This document shows, in pieces, positions 1 through 10,737 of a stretch of 64,000 nucleotides of DNA. The DNA is taken from positions 93,166,756-93,230,755 of the forward strand of contig CM060731.1 of NCBI GenBank assembly GCA_030704615.1, written 5' to 3'. The notes beneath the pieces were generated by a model. The model saw nothing but the letters and a program-made list of their open reading frames with translations. It ran no database searches and was not told where the DNA came from. Numbering within the stretch: position 1 is the first letter of the stretch; each line of letters starts with the position of its first letter. Source of the DNA: Takakia lepidozioides. Its lineage: Eukaryota > Streptophyta > Takakiopsida > Takakiales > Takakiaceae. The position numbers and the translations under genes were made by a program.

Positions 1-1637
1 GAGGCATTGCTGGAGTCAGTGTGGAACAGGTTTACGTCAGGTGCTACAAAGAAATCAGACGAGGGAGCAATGGTCAGTTGGCTAGCATGGTGGCATTATC
101 GTTTCCTCCAGTTCGGCGACTATATGCAGGAGGTGAGTTGGACGAATTCGCGTCACGTTGAATATTATGCTACTCATTCTTTGTAACTTGCTTGTAACCT
201 CAACATGTGCATGTGCAGGAAATGTGTCTGGACTCCGACACCGACATGCCGACAACAAACATGGCCGAATCAGTACATTCTTCCTGGCGTGCCTCCTCTG
301 CGGCGCATCTGGTGGATATCCTCACTACCACAACGGAGGACATTGTCAGGTCAATTATGCAGCAATGCAGGTACAACGAGTTCTTGAAAGGGAAACAGTG
401 GGGCTTGGGGCCGGACAGGCAGGAAATGCTGATGCGGACTGCCTCCAGATCGAAGAATCCTCGCAAGTGGGCGGCAGCCTTGCGAGAGGGCCTTCGGGAC
501 ACGCCATTGCTTCGAAGAGGCCAACACTTGGAAGGAGATGTTCACACCCGTCCAGTGAGACGAAGACTTGACGAGGTACCTGGCGGAGAAGAGGATTCAT
601 GGCGAGCTGACAAGAATATGCGCACGCTCCCTCGTGGTCTCGTGATGTTGCCCGAGGAGGTCTCGTCGAGCACCGCAGGTCCTGCACGTTCAAGATCGTC
701 ATCTCCTTTGAGCACAGGGCACGTGCCCGAGGAACATAACGAGACATCTGTAGTAACGCAGTACAACATACCCATTGTGGAGACAAGAGTGTCGGAGTCA
801 CAGTGGAGAATAGTAAGGACATTGTCGGCATTTCGAGGGAAGTGTTGCGCCATCCGGGTGGATACGAGAGCACGCTGTGGTGAGATGATTCGGAGGAACC
901 CACACGGTGCTGTACTTGCACCTTGTTTCAGCGGCAGATTTTTGACTCCCACATTCTCTCACACCACGACGCAGACATTTTGGTTCTGTAGGCACGACAT
1001 AATGACCTGTGTATTTGGCATGCCCAAGTACGGGATTCAAGGAATGTCGGAGCCTCCGGGCGTCTGGCCTGTTGCACCGGGTTGCAACCTCTCTCAGAAT
1101 GAGGCGGATGCTCTTTCTGCAGCAGGATTTCGAATGGTGCAACGCACAGACGTCCCGGCCCACTCGTTTCCAGTTCCTCAGACCCAGCCATTGTAGGCTG
1201 CTCTGTACAGTAGAGACGGATTGGACAATTCTGCACATCCCACAATGCGATTCGGAAGAGTGAAGAGACGATACCCTCCCAACAAGTTGAATGAGACTCG
1301 GATTGCCAATGCTCTTGGGATGGCTTGCACTATTCAGAGCTCCGTGGACGTACCCCCACCCGGCCTTGGGCGTGTTTATCGGATGGCAACGGCCGGCTCA
1401 GCTGTACGCGACAACGTATACACAATTACGATTGGAGTGGAGCCGACTTGCAATTGTACGGACTTCTCGTTGGTGGAAGCAAAGAAAGGGTCAAAGTATT
1501 ATCCATGCAAGCATCTGTATTACATTTACCTGAAGAGGTTGAGGATGAACTTGACTATTGATGACTTTATTCATGCACCAGCGTTGAGCGTGAACGATCT
1601 GCACAAACTCCTCCGCCGGGATTCCAGAAATCATTGA
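1..1637 (+). pseudogene. MULE-like transposase/SWIM-finger protein, 3' part
   Basis: The gene enters from the left edge. Exon 1 is 1-132 and ends at donor GAG|GTGAGT; an 86-bp intron (133-218) ends in GTGCAG; exon 2 continues in the same frame from 219 to the stop at 1635-1637. The reading frame is open except for one TAG at 1194-1196. The part after the intron has a PTTNMAES-type motif like that found after the DDE core of MULE transposases. The C-terminal part has a SWIM finger (CNC about 1450-1458, then CKH about 1506-1514, the CxC...CxH pattern), which in this family binds DNA. The catalytic half, if present, lies outside the window. The single stop may be a nonsense mutation or a sequencing error, so pseudogene is the cautious call. 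Family assignment is by motif only. Confidence 0.6.
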
Positions 1638-1915
1638 TGGGGAAAAAGGAATCCACCATATGGATATTTGCAATTGCATTTTTATGCATTAGACTTTGAT
1701 TTGCAGTGTAATGAATTGCACCCCAAAACTCCTGGAATGAGACAGACAATATTAAAGTGATGTCTTTTAAACACTAGGGACTGTCGGATATCCGTTGACG
1801 TCCAGTGGCAATTCAATGTCGAAACAGAATCAATACAAAGATGGCGGCAAGAAAAATTTACAAATCTTCCAGAAAACTGAGTTCCAACAGTTGCAGTTGA
1901 GGGGGCCATTTCTGG

Positions 1916-2219
1916 AAAAATGGCGCCGAATTTCCTTTTTTTGGGCCGAAAACTGGCTAAGTCCCAACATTGTCTGGGAAAATGGCACCGAATTTCCAGT
2001 TACATGGCCCAGAACAACCCAACATTTGTGCAATGCCCGGCACCATGTACCGAAATTCTGCACCACATTTCCAAATTTTGGGCTTACACTTCAATGAAGT
2101 TGGGACCTATAACCGCGAAATTCGGCACCATTTTTCGCCGGAATCACCTATTACCGCGTAATATGTCGCCGATTTTTCTGCTTGCGGAACCTATTACCGC
2201 GAAATTCGGCGCCATTTTT
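1916..2219. repeat. nested inverted repeats (foldback element)
   Basis: The 19-mer AAAAATGGCGCCGAATTTC at 1916-1934 recurs exactly as its reverse complement at 2201-2219. An inner variant with CACC in place of CGCC (1979-1996) pairs exactly with 2117-2134. The phrase CCTATTACCGCGAAATTCGG recurs close to 2105-2126 and 2190-2209 (first copy CCTATAACC). The arrangement is a two-layer palindrome about 300 bp across with no convincing ORF, as in foldback MITEs. Confidence 0.65.
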
Positions 2220-2540
2220 GCAGATGTCGCTCGGAATTCGCATGAGCGGAAAACGAAATATCATGAGCACGGCTCTCAAAACTACAATTTCTACTTCAAA
2301 CAATGAATATTATATTGGGGTTTTTTTTTTTTTTTTTTTGGACACATCCCATTAAAATAATGTTTTTAATGTTTTTTATTTACAGAATTTGTACTTCTGC
2401 TCATGAAAACCGATTGTCTTACTACTCCGCTCATGCCGCTCATGCTCATGAAATAGCTAACCTCCTAACAGGAGCCAAAAGCCAACATTTGTAGGATGGA
2501 CAAACTTCTTTACATCCTACATTAAGAAAAAGCCACACCT
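2220..2540. other. AT-rich stretch with poly-T tract, no gene seen
   Basis: This contains a run of more than 20 T residues (about 2319-2339) and scattered CTCATG words, which reappear near 9711-9765. No coding signal was recognised. Confidence 0.5.
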
Positions 2541-2554
2541 TGCGATTGCGATTG

Positions 2555-3115
2555 TCCCACCATCGTGAAGAAACTCATGCCAAAACTGCTCCGTGCTGCA
2601 AATTCAGGGCCGAGTCTAATGAGAGGGCAAAACAGGCTGAAATAGGTCGAAGAAGAAAGTGCCCTCACCACATTGTCCTCGACCTTGTGTCATGACCCAT
2701 GGAGGATTTGACTGACCATGAACCCAAGAGGACCTCTTGTGTGTGTTGCTTGTGTCTGTAGTCTGGTAATGTCAGATTGGTCAGTGAGAACCACCATGGT
2801 GCAGTTGAGCGGGCAGAGATTGAAACACAGTCTGCGTTAGGGTTCAACCTATCCGACATCATTTCCTCATATGTCTCCAAAGCCTTCGTACCACACTGCG
2901 ATCATTGCATTCCACGACACGGCATCTTGGCAGCCATTTCGTCGAACACACCCTTCGCATCCTTGGAAAACTCATGGTTGTTGTCCCACCATCGTGAAGG
3001 GTAAAACTCGTGCCAGCTCTGCTCCGTGCTGCAAATTCAAGGCCGAGTCTGATGAGAGGGCAAAACAGGCTGAAATAGGTCGAAGAAGAAGGTGCCCTCA
3101 CCACATTGGCCTCGA
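2555..3115 (+). repeat. 130-bp direct duplication, possible exon pair
   Basis: A segment of about 130 bp at 2555-2685 is repeated in the same orientation at 2985-3115 with few differences. Both copies can be read on the plus strand as a basic peptide with the shared core ERAKQAEIGRRR followed by CPHH. The reading frame between the copies is partly open but broken. This could be a duplicated exon of a decayed gene; no family was recognised. Confidence 0.5.
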
Positions 3116-3233
3116 GTTCCTGCTATCACGATGCTTGGCACTAAGAAGACTGGACCCCAAAAAACGCTAAGTCCCAGCCCTGCACACCGCGACCTAACAG
3201 CCCTAAATTCGAGCCAACTTTTGAAGTTTTTGA

Positions 3234-3330
3234 ACGTTTTGCACCCTAACATTATATAAAATAATTATATGGTCCATGTAATTATGTGAAGGTATTTTTA
3301 GCTATATATATATGTTAGGGTGCAAAACGT
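3234..3330. repeat. 97-bp hairpin with perfect 19-bp arms
   Basis: ACGTTTTGCACCCTAACAT at 3234-3252 is the exact reverse complement of 3312-3330, separated by an AT-rich 59-base loop. It may be a very short MITE or a structured RNA end; no target duplication is obvious. Confidence 0.65.
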
Positions 3331-4301
3331 ATATATATAACAAGGTACAAAGGCCCTGGTTAATTTATTTAATGGGTAAGGTTCATAGTCATGAAATGAG
3401 TAGTTAAAACAACTATTTCTATCTAATACTGATTTATATATTTCAATTTACATGAATTTAAAATATAATTGTGGAGTTGCTAATGAAGTTGTTGAAACCA
3501 CTTACAATTTAAAATAAATCACCTTGTATAGAGACTCACCATGCTACCCACCTAGACCTGGGTTTCCTTTTTGGTCTCTTGTTAAAATTCTATGGATTTT
3601 TTCAAAATATTCTGGTTTTTTCTTTGATGTGTGAGATGACAAAGTCCAAGCATGTTACATAAACAAGGAGTTCAACGTAAGGATGATGCAAGTGATTTGT
3701 GGCAAAAAATGTAAATCATGCCTATGTCTGTTTGTCCTAGTTGTGTCATAGGTTGCAACGGAACGGGGCCACCTTTGAATGCGATCCCCATGCTCATTTC
3801 ACCAAGGGCATTATAGACTTCATAATGTAGAGATTGAAAATGGGGTGTAGCAGGGGGTGATTCTTCACTTGCTAGTAGCCCATCGTGCAGATTTCTAAAC
3901 ATAAACATGAAGCTCATGATCATTTTCCAAGGGCATCATTCTCAAACTCCCCATACACCACAATTAATGTGGGAATTCCATGGTCCCATTTCACACATGT
4001 GTGTAACATGCCATATAAAACTAAGCCAACTCCCACCACGCTTATGGCTGTTTTCACACCGTTATTGCCTCGGGTGTGGATCACATGTGAGACACCCCAC
4101 AGTTAGGGCATATTTTGACCCACACCTTGGCTCACTCTACAGACCCGTGATAAAAGCCGTGGAATGTGCCAGGTGTGAGATGACATACCCGTGGAAAAAG
4201 CCGGTTTCTCTTCTAGTGATATTGCACATTTGGTATGCGTTGCATTGTCACTTTCACGTAATTTTTTTTGTGTAAATCTTTGTGGGTGGGGATATATGTA
4301 G
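3331..4301. other. AT-rich spacer, no gene recognised
   Basis: Short ORFs occur near 3.9-4.27 kb but resemble no family. It probably holds decayed upstream sequence of the CACTA element that follows. The end at 4292-4301 (ATATATGTAG) looks like a splice acceptor for the TNP2 exon. Confidence 0.4.
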
Positions 4302-4760
4302 GACCTGAAGATTCACCATCTTCTAGATCCCATGCATATTGAGAAGAATGTCTGCTCGTCCTTTTTTCGGGTTTTTCATGGCACGCCGGCAAAGAAGGGA
4401 GTGGCTGCAAAATGAAATTCTCTCGGTGTTAGAAAGGAGCTTGAGGAGCAGGGTTGTATGCGCCATCTATGGGCCGAACAAAATGGTGTGGATCCAAAGG
4501 GTGTTGTACGGTGGAAGTATAGGCGCGCACCTTGGCAATGGACAAATGAGGAATACAAGAAAGTGATAGCCACCATAAGTGCTGTCCGAACACCAACTAG
4601 TTATGGGTCATCCCTCTGTACGAAGTTCAGCGAAGAAGACGGGGTCCATGGTTTGAAGTCTCATGACTACCACAATCTATTGCAAGACATCTTGTCCATT
4701 GCAGTACGTGGGACATTGACTCCCGAGGTTCGTGAGACAATCTATAGATTGGGAGGCTTG
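4302..4760 (+). pseudogene. CACTA transposase (TNP2/DUF4218), 5' fragment
   Basis: Directly after a plausible acceptor the frame reads HLLDPMHIEKNVC, the hallmark of the plant CACTA TNP2 transposase C-terminal region, and later GLKSHDYHNLLQD and TIYRLGGL, characteristic of DUF4218. One TGA interrupts the frame at 4413-4415. The reading stops making sense at about 4760, exactly where an LTR-end sequence starts. The next residues expected for the family (WICSKELEE) appear on the opposite strand at 7223, so this fragment and the minus-strand one are two halves of one gene separated by an inversion. Confidence 0.8.
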
Positions 4761-4783
4761 TTATCAAAGTGAGGTGCGCGACA
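4761..4783 (+). mobile_element. Gypsy LTR terminal fragment at inversion junction
   Basis: Positions 4766-4783 (AAGTGAGGTGCGCGACA) match the 3' end of the gypsy LTR that ends at 29,633. They are followed by CGCTG (4784-4788), which nearly equals CGCTT on the reverse strand at 7909-7913, flanking the other end of the solo LTR. It is the missing end of the LTR at 7224-7908. Confidence 0.7.
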
Positions 4784-4850
4784 CGCTGGAACTGCTGTCA
4801 GTGGACCAGGGAGGACTGCACCGGGGAAAACTATATTCGTGGAGTTCACT
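4784..4850 (+). pseudogene. Downstream fragment of unidentified gene A
   Basis: This 67-bp piece reads RWNCCQWT and aligns with 9054-9120 of copy B (same RWNCCQWT motif). It continues the protein of copy A that breaks off at 7909 on the minus strand, and is separated from it by the solo LTR and the inversion. It ends exactly where the CACTA terminus begins. Confidence 0.6.
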
Positions 4851-5396
4851 CACTACAACAAATGGGGGGGGGGGTTTTGCGACGCCAACCCCGTGGAGCC
4901 TGTTTACGACGCCGGGCCGTCGCAGCCAAACCCCGCGGGTCGCCACCTGGCGCCGGGGCCAGGCGACGACGCCTGGCCGTCGCATGGGCGGATGAAGGGC
5001 AGCAGGCAGCCCTTTCTGGCGACGGCCGGTTGTCGCAAGCCGAAAAAAAAGCAGCCCTTTCTTGCCCTTTCTTTCATCGCAGCCTTTTTTTGCCACGTCC
5101 GGCCGTCGCATGATGACATGAATGGCAAAAGGCCCCTGCGACGGCCGGGCGTTGCAAACAGCCCGACTGCGCTATTATTTTAAAACAAAAAAACATGTCA
5201 CAGTTTGCGACGGCTTCGACCCCCAGCCTCATAATCCATTCTTTCAAAACAAAAAAACATGTCGCAGTTTGCGACGGTTTGCCGTCGCCGCTTGCGACCC
5301 CCGACCTCATAAATCTAAAAAAACGCGTGGGGGTCGAAGGCAGCGACGGCAAGACTTTCTAGGTTTAGGTTAAGGGCCTTTGGGGGTTTTTAGTTT

Positions 5397-5438
<42 letters not shown>

Positions 5439-5724
5439 CCATATGGTACTGGGGTAGGGTGTTTGTTTTTCTTTATGGTTTAGCTTGTTGTTGTGGACCT
5501 TATTGTAGATTGTGACATTCATTTTGATAATTCTCTTGATACCACATCTGTATGTGTTGCTCCAACATATTCATTGCATCTGCCTTCTTTCTTGAAAGAC
5601 TACCTGCCACAGCCATATTTGATCAATCATAGAAATAAACTACAATATGCATGTACATGTACAATCAATCGAAGGGATGGGTCCAGTTCGGTGCGAGAAT
5701 TGTTATGTAGCTTTGATTTTGTGT
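4851..5724. mobile_element. CACTA terminus and subterminal repeat region
   Basis: CACTACAACAAATGGGG at 4851 is a typical CACTA-superfamily end, preceded by a possible 3-bp duplication ACT. The next 500 bp are packed with GCGACGG/CCGTCGC words in both orientations (about 4878-5350), the subterminal repeats expected for transposase binding in En/Spm elements. A (TTTTTAG)n tract and a poly-T run fill 5386-5439. The matching opposite end of the element was not found in the window. Confidence 0.65.
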
Positions 5725-7223
5725 CTAATCAACTTGAACATCATCATCCGGAGCTTCTTCATCCTCAGCAAGCTGCAAGTCTTCTTGGTCATCGGAGTCA
5801 TCGTCATAAATGGCCCTGCCCTCAAAAGGCACCTCCAAATCATCCTCCACCTCGTTGTCAATGGCCGTGTCTTCGTCTCCTTCTCCAACATCCGTATCTT
5901 CTGGAGCTTCATCATATAGGGTCCGGGATGCATTGTCCGGGGCGTCATCATCCTCTTCTACCCCCTCTACCCAACCTCCATCATTAGCATCATTATGACC
6001 AGTCTCTCCGTCCACCGCAATTGCCTCACCCCATGGAGATCTGAGACCATGATAGATACGTCTTCCTCTTGGCTGAGCATGCACAACCACCTTCCAATTC
6101 CCCCCTCTTGTTTTGTTATCAGAGAAGAAAACTTGCTCCATGTCTGAAGGCCGTGAAAAAGGCTCATCGGAGGGACGATGAGTAGGGTTGAGCCTATCTG
6201 CATTGACGCGCATGAAACCACAATCATCTTGCACTAGTGTTGCGGAGGGCCCCACAAGATGTGGCTGGAACCACCTTCCCTTGAAAAGAAGAGGCCGGTA
6301 CCTTGTATACTGAAGTTGGAGTATGCTCTCAAGCTCTCCACTGTACTCAAGTTTGTTCATAGTAGGTCGTGTATCTCCTTTGCCCCACACGGAGTCTTGC
6401 CAATATGTGGCACACAAACCAGAATCAAAGGTTGTTTTGCGCTTTATGTCAAGAGCACGAATGCGGAAATGACGACCGTGAACCCAAACCGCCGTGTATG
6501 AGGTCGCGAATTGAGGGGGGCCCCTTGCAATATCTGCCACCAAATGTGAAACCACCTCTCCTTGAGCAACGACGTCATAAACTGAAGTCCGAAGCCACTG
6601 TTGGAATGAACTTAGAGGCTGCAATTCCATGGGCAAATTTTGTGAATGAACATTCCGGCGACCCACTCCTAGTCGTGGGCGTCTAGTAACCGGCCTTGGA
6701 TGGTTCCGCCTCCATGCAAGCGTCTCCTCCTCTCGTTGCTGAACAAGATTATTGTATCTTGTCTCCCACTCATGTATGGATGGGGTGTTCTTCAGTATGA
6801 AGTCATGCGCTTGCTCAATCACCAAGGTCGGCAATTTTACCCTCTTGATTTTTTGGGCAAAACGATGTCATTGGTTCGTGCATCCTCCTCTTCCTTCCAC
6901 ATCCGAGGGGCTTCCTCATCCACCCTTGCCATGTACTTCGTGCAATAGAACATAACTTCTTGCAACGTATACCCCTCCGCTATGCTACCCTCTGGGTGCG
7001 CCATTTGTCTTACAAATCCTTTCAAAGTCTTCATATAACGTTCAAGGAAGTACATCCACCGAGAATGAACGGGGCCGACAAATCGAAGCCTCTTCCACTA
7101 AGTGCACTTGGATGTCAAAGAAGGAGGGAGGAAGGTGCATCTCCAACATACACATTACCTCCGCCGCCTCCTTCTTCATACGTGGAAAATCCGCTTCTTC
7201 CAACTCTTTGGAGCAAATCCACC
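5725..7223 (-). pseudogene. CACTA transposase 3' part (DUF4218 end + DUF4216)
   Basis: Reading leftward from 7223, WICSKELEEADFPRM and LPPSFFDIQVHL continue DUF4218. After a frameshift near 7060, RYMKTLKGFV and PEGSIAEGY (6837-7055) complete it. After another frame change an open frame of 369 codons (6834-5725) contains the DUF4216 pattern: LQLQYTRYRPLLFKGRWF, DDCGFMRVN, PSDMEQVFF and WKVVVHAQPRGRR, ending in a long acidic tail. DUF4216 is typical of plant CACTA transposases. The last ORF is intact in itself, but the gene as a whole is broken by frameshifts and by the inversion that separates it from 4302-4760. Confidence 0.8.
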
Positions 7224-7908
7224 GTTACTCGCTTTGATGCGCGCGCCTAACTCCCAAACTGGCCGCCGGGCCAACTCGGAGCTTTGGCTGCTCACCGGGA
7301 CATAACGGTCCCCCTTTACCTCTCTACCATACCCTCGCTCAATTTGGGCCTAGTGGAAATTCCCTTTGGTTGTTGGCAGTCCGGAACAGTTCCTCACACC
7401 TTGGTCGCTTTCCGGCTCGCACGCTTACTCACTAGTTTTTGGTCACCAACGGGCTTGCACCGTTCTCAAGGTTACTACTCCCCTATATATACTTCTATGA
7501 CTGTCCGCGGGGGTTTCACAAACAACCCAGTCACATTATGGCGAACCACCACGAAAACCCTCGATTCCCGGTGTTGAGTCGCGGTGAGTCTTGGCCCACC
7601 CACCACGGCCCCATTGGACCGTGATGAGTCCCAAGACTCCCCACGACTCCCACCACAAGGTCTCCGCCCCATGGTGAGTCCTATATCACCCCCACTAAGA
7701 CCCACTAAGCTACCACCACTCCTCGTGGACCCACCCCCACCGCAATCCGGTGTGCGGGGCTCCACCTAGTGAGCGCCTCCGCCTCCTTGAGTGTCTTGGG
7801 CACTCAAGGGTGCTTCAGCCCCCGTTCCTATTGTTGCCACTGCCCCCACCATAGGGGCAGCCCCTCTTGTATCCCGACCCCCCGCCCTCAAGGCAAAGGG
7901 CCGCGACA
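7224..7908 (-). mobile_element. Solo LTR of the gypsy family (reverse)
   Basis: This is the reverse complement of the LTRs at 23,176-23,898 and 28,938-29,633: it starts on the minus strand with TGTCGCGGCCCTTTGCC at 7908 and runs to the GCGAGTAAC word at 7224. The last roughly 40 bp of the LTR are missing here; about half of them are found at 4761-4783. No internal retroelement sequence remains, so it is a solo LTR produced by LTR-LTR recombination and later cut by an inversion. Confidence 0.8.
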
Positions 7909-8742
7909 AAGCGCCAAAGCATGGCCGTGCGTGATCTGTCCGGCTTCCCATTCCAGATGGGTATATCGAGGTCAACAATTTGCAGCACCCACGGACCGCA
8001 TTGACCCTCACCCTCACCTCGCTCAAAGCGGTAATAGTCCTCCAAATACTCCATTACGCGCAATGACTCCCGCTTGACTCCAGAAGCGTCAGTGAAAACA
8101 GAGAGCCAGACAATGATGTCTCCTGATTTGGGTTTGAACATCGCATAATCGTGGCCATGATAAGGGCAGTCAGCAAGATTGCGGTGGCAAGGCATCCTTG
8201 CAAAAGAGTAGCGGAGTATGCTGAATGATAGCAGCTTCTGGATGGAGGAGGCACCAGCGCGGAGGCAGGAAATTGCGCAAGGAGATGACAATTTGTTTGC
8301 AAATGCTGCAATTCCTCACTTACACTCTAGGGCACATTTAAATTTCCCCCTTACACGAACTTGCACGGATGAAGATTGGCTGCTCCATGAATGTAGCCGT
8401 TTCAGTTTCCTTCCGTGCCATGTAGACTATGGGCCGTAAGTGCCAAGTGGGTCTATTGCCCCTCGACACGACTTCATCTATTTCTTCTTCGATGTAAATG
8501 CGGCGTTGAATTTCCATCCGGGGGGATAGACTTCGGTGGCAGGTGGCCGACTGTTCCCCGTGGATGAGAATGAGTAAGCGGTTGATCCGCCGCTGACGTG
8601 ATGAACACGTTACACGATGGTAGGCGGGTAGGTGGGACCCAGTTCCCCCATTATTGGAGCCGACAGTGTTTTTTCGCTTGTCATCAGGGGGAAAATCAAA
8701 GGGCTTCGTTGCTGTCTGCAAGGTCATTGTTATCGACAACAC
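7909..8742 (-). pseudogene. Unidentified gene, copy A (5' part)
   Basis: Minus-strand frames contain SFARMPCHRN, DYAMFKPKSGDIIV and GPWVLQIVDLDIP (8291-7909). They match plus-strand copy B (SFARMSCLRN, DYAMYTATAGDIVI, SPWLLHILDSDFP). A further open stretch upstream (8742-8338, containing MEIQRRIYIEEEIDEVV) is in another frame and may be its first part. The reading breaks at 7909, where the solo LTR was inserted, and resumes at 4784. I do not recognise the family. Two independent copies sharing spaced motifs suggest a once-real protein. Confidence 0.45.
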
Positions 8743-9290
8743 ACACGTCCTCCGGGCCTCCTTTGCAAGGATGTCGTGCTTGCGGAACCACGACGACTGC
8801 CCTTATGGAGGCGTCGATTATGCAATGTATACGGCCACAGCGGGAGACATCGTTATCTGACAGTTTCCACAGAAGATTGTGGGGCGAATGTGGAAACATT
8901 GTCAGCTTTTGAGTATATCCCAAGCCACTACGCCTTTGAGTGGGGTGACGATCTTGATCTGAGGAGTCCGTGGCTCCTGCACATCCTTGATTCTGATTTT
9001 CCCAGCCACGGCGTGCATCCATGCAGAAGAATGCGCATTGCTATGCTGTTGCGGTGGAACTGCTGCCAGTGGACTTGGGTGGACTCCATCGGGGAGACGT
9101 ATACTCTTGAATGAGTGCGCTCATCTTCTCCATTGTATGGGGACATTAGCATTGGTGTGGAGGACGAAAAAATGAAGCTTTCCATCTTCAATGGTGGTAT
9201 GAGGGCACGACATTGTGGTGAACATGAACAGGGGCGGTACAACGGCTGCAATCCAATTTACCTGGAGGAGCCCGATGACTCATGAGCTAG
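8632..9290 (+). pseudogene. Unidentified gene, copy B
   Basis: The plus strand reads SFARMSCLRNHDDCPYGG and DYAMYTATAGDIVI, stops at 8858-8860, then after a frame change reads SAFEYIPSHY, SPWLLHILDSDFP and RWNCCQWTWVDS. The order and spacing match copy A, which points the other way, so the two stand head to head about 500 bp apart. The frame change shows decay. Function unknown; the family may itself be transposon-borne. Confidence 0.45.
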
Positions 9291-9913
9291 TTTTCAGAGC
9301 AGTCGAAGTTCCGTTGACAACGTGACTTGTATTCAGAAGGCATAGGGCTATAGATTTGTTTGCACCATCAGCACAATAGACGTGCTTGAAATGCAATTCA
9401 TGTGGATCAATAAAAACTCCATTGTGCCCTCCTTTTCGTTGTATTCTGCATCCATCGTTCTCACAATGCATCATTCGTCATATCGTTTCAGATTGGGAGT
9501 GGGGGTGGATTTTGGAAGTGGCTGGTAGGCTATAATGGGCGCCCATTGTACTGAGCAGTACCACCCTACCATTCGCAAAACATTGCCTTTCAATATGTAA
9601 TTCTAAAAAACATTGCCCGACCTCCTTCATCGGGAGGTCCTTGTCCCCCCTATGACCGTGACACCCTAAACCCTATTCCCGTGGACAATCATTTCTGAAA
9701 AAAATTCTTGCTCATGGTTTTTTCGACACTTACGACTCTGCTCATGGCTCATGGCTCATAAAATAGCAGCCCCCAAAAACCACTGTTACTGATGTCTTTA
9801 CAAAGGGCACAGTCCTGACAAATCGTTATATTAGCCACGTGCTCAAAGGCAGCATGTACTGTCCACATGGGAAACAAAACACTAGTCAGACCTCAGGGTC
9901 CGACACACTACAA
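9291..9913. other. Intergenic, nothing recognised
   Basis: No coding frame, repeat end or RNA gene was recognised. CTCATGG words near 9740 echo those near 2400-2450. Confidence 0.4.
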
Positions 9914-10737
9914 TACAGTCTGCCCTGGATAAATGTTAACAATCGGGAGTAGAAAAAAAATAACATTTAGACAAGGTTAACACATTAACCGTTTATGAAG
10001 GGGTTAGTTGTAACACATTAACAGTTACAGAATGTAACATTTAACAAATGTAAAAATTATGAAAGTAACACTATGAAATAAAGGGTAATAATTCCTCTCT
10101 CTTTGTTTGTGAGTTGTCTTTCATCTTTATTAATCACCTAATATCTAACTTATAAGTACAACACATCTATCTAACCATATGTGGGCGGGTACCTATCAAC
10201 AACCAAAAAAAAAACTGCATAGGTATTTCAAGAATATTTTAACTAAACTCACTAAAAGACCAATCGATACCATCTACTTGCAAAATAGCTAACGCAGGTA
10301 CAGCTACCACATAACTTATGTGATTTCGTCTCTCAAAAACATCTTGCATGTCAAGTCTCAAAATGTTGAACATACATTCGTTGTATCTCAGGAATAACCT
10401 CCATATCCAGTCCCGAAATGTTGTATATACACTTGCTTCATCTATTTACTTTAGTATTACCTCCCACTTACTTTCTGGTCTTATGATGTGTTATGTTTTA
10501 AGATGGAATCTTATCATAATCTAGTTGGAACTTATACTACTTTCTCCTCTTAAGTGAAGCATTTATGGTACACTTAACATTTATGGAGGGAAAATTAACA
10601 AAGAGGGAGAGGGGGTAAACAATTGTTAACAAAAACACTAGCATTTGCTAGTGTACACAAGTAGGGGAGTAAAATTTTCTTAACATTTATGGTAGTTTAA
10701 CGTTTATAGAGGTAACATTTATCCAGGGTAGACTGTA
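9914..10737. mobile_element. pogo/Tc1-mariner-like MITE, 820 bp
   Basis: The left end (9916) reads CAGTCTGCCCTGGATAAATG and the right end (10,735, reverse strand) CAGTCTACCCTGGATAAATG, one difference in 20. Each end is flanked by TA (9914-9915 and 10,736-10,737), the target duplication of Tc1/mariner-pogo elements. The interior is AT-rich with repeated TAACATTTAT/GTTAAC words and a CACTAGC...GCTAGTG palindrome near 10,637. It has no transposase frame, so it is non-autonomous. Confidence 0.8.

Noticed and set aside
1194-1211. An 18-bp intron (GTAGGC...TACAG) removing the TAG
   Set aside because: It would keep the frame, but 18 bp is far below the size of spliceosomal introns.
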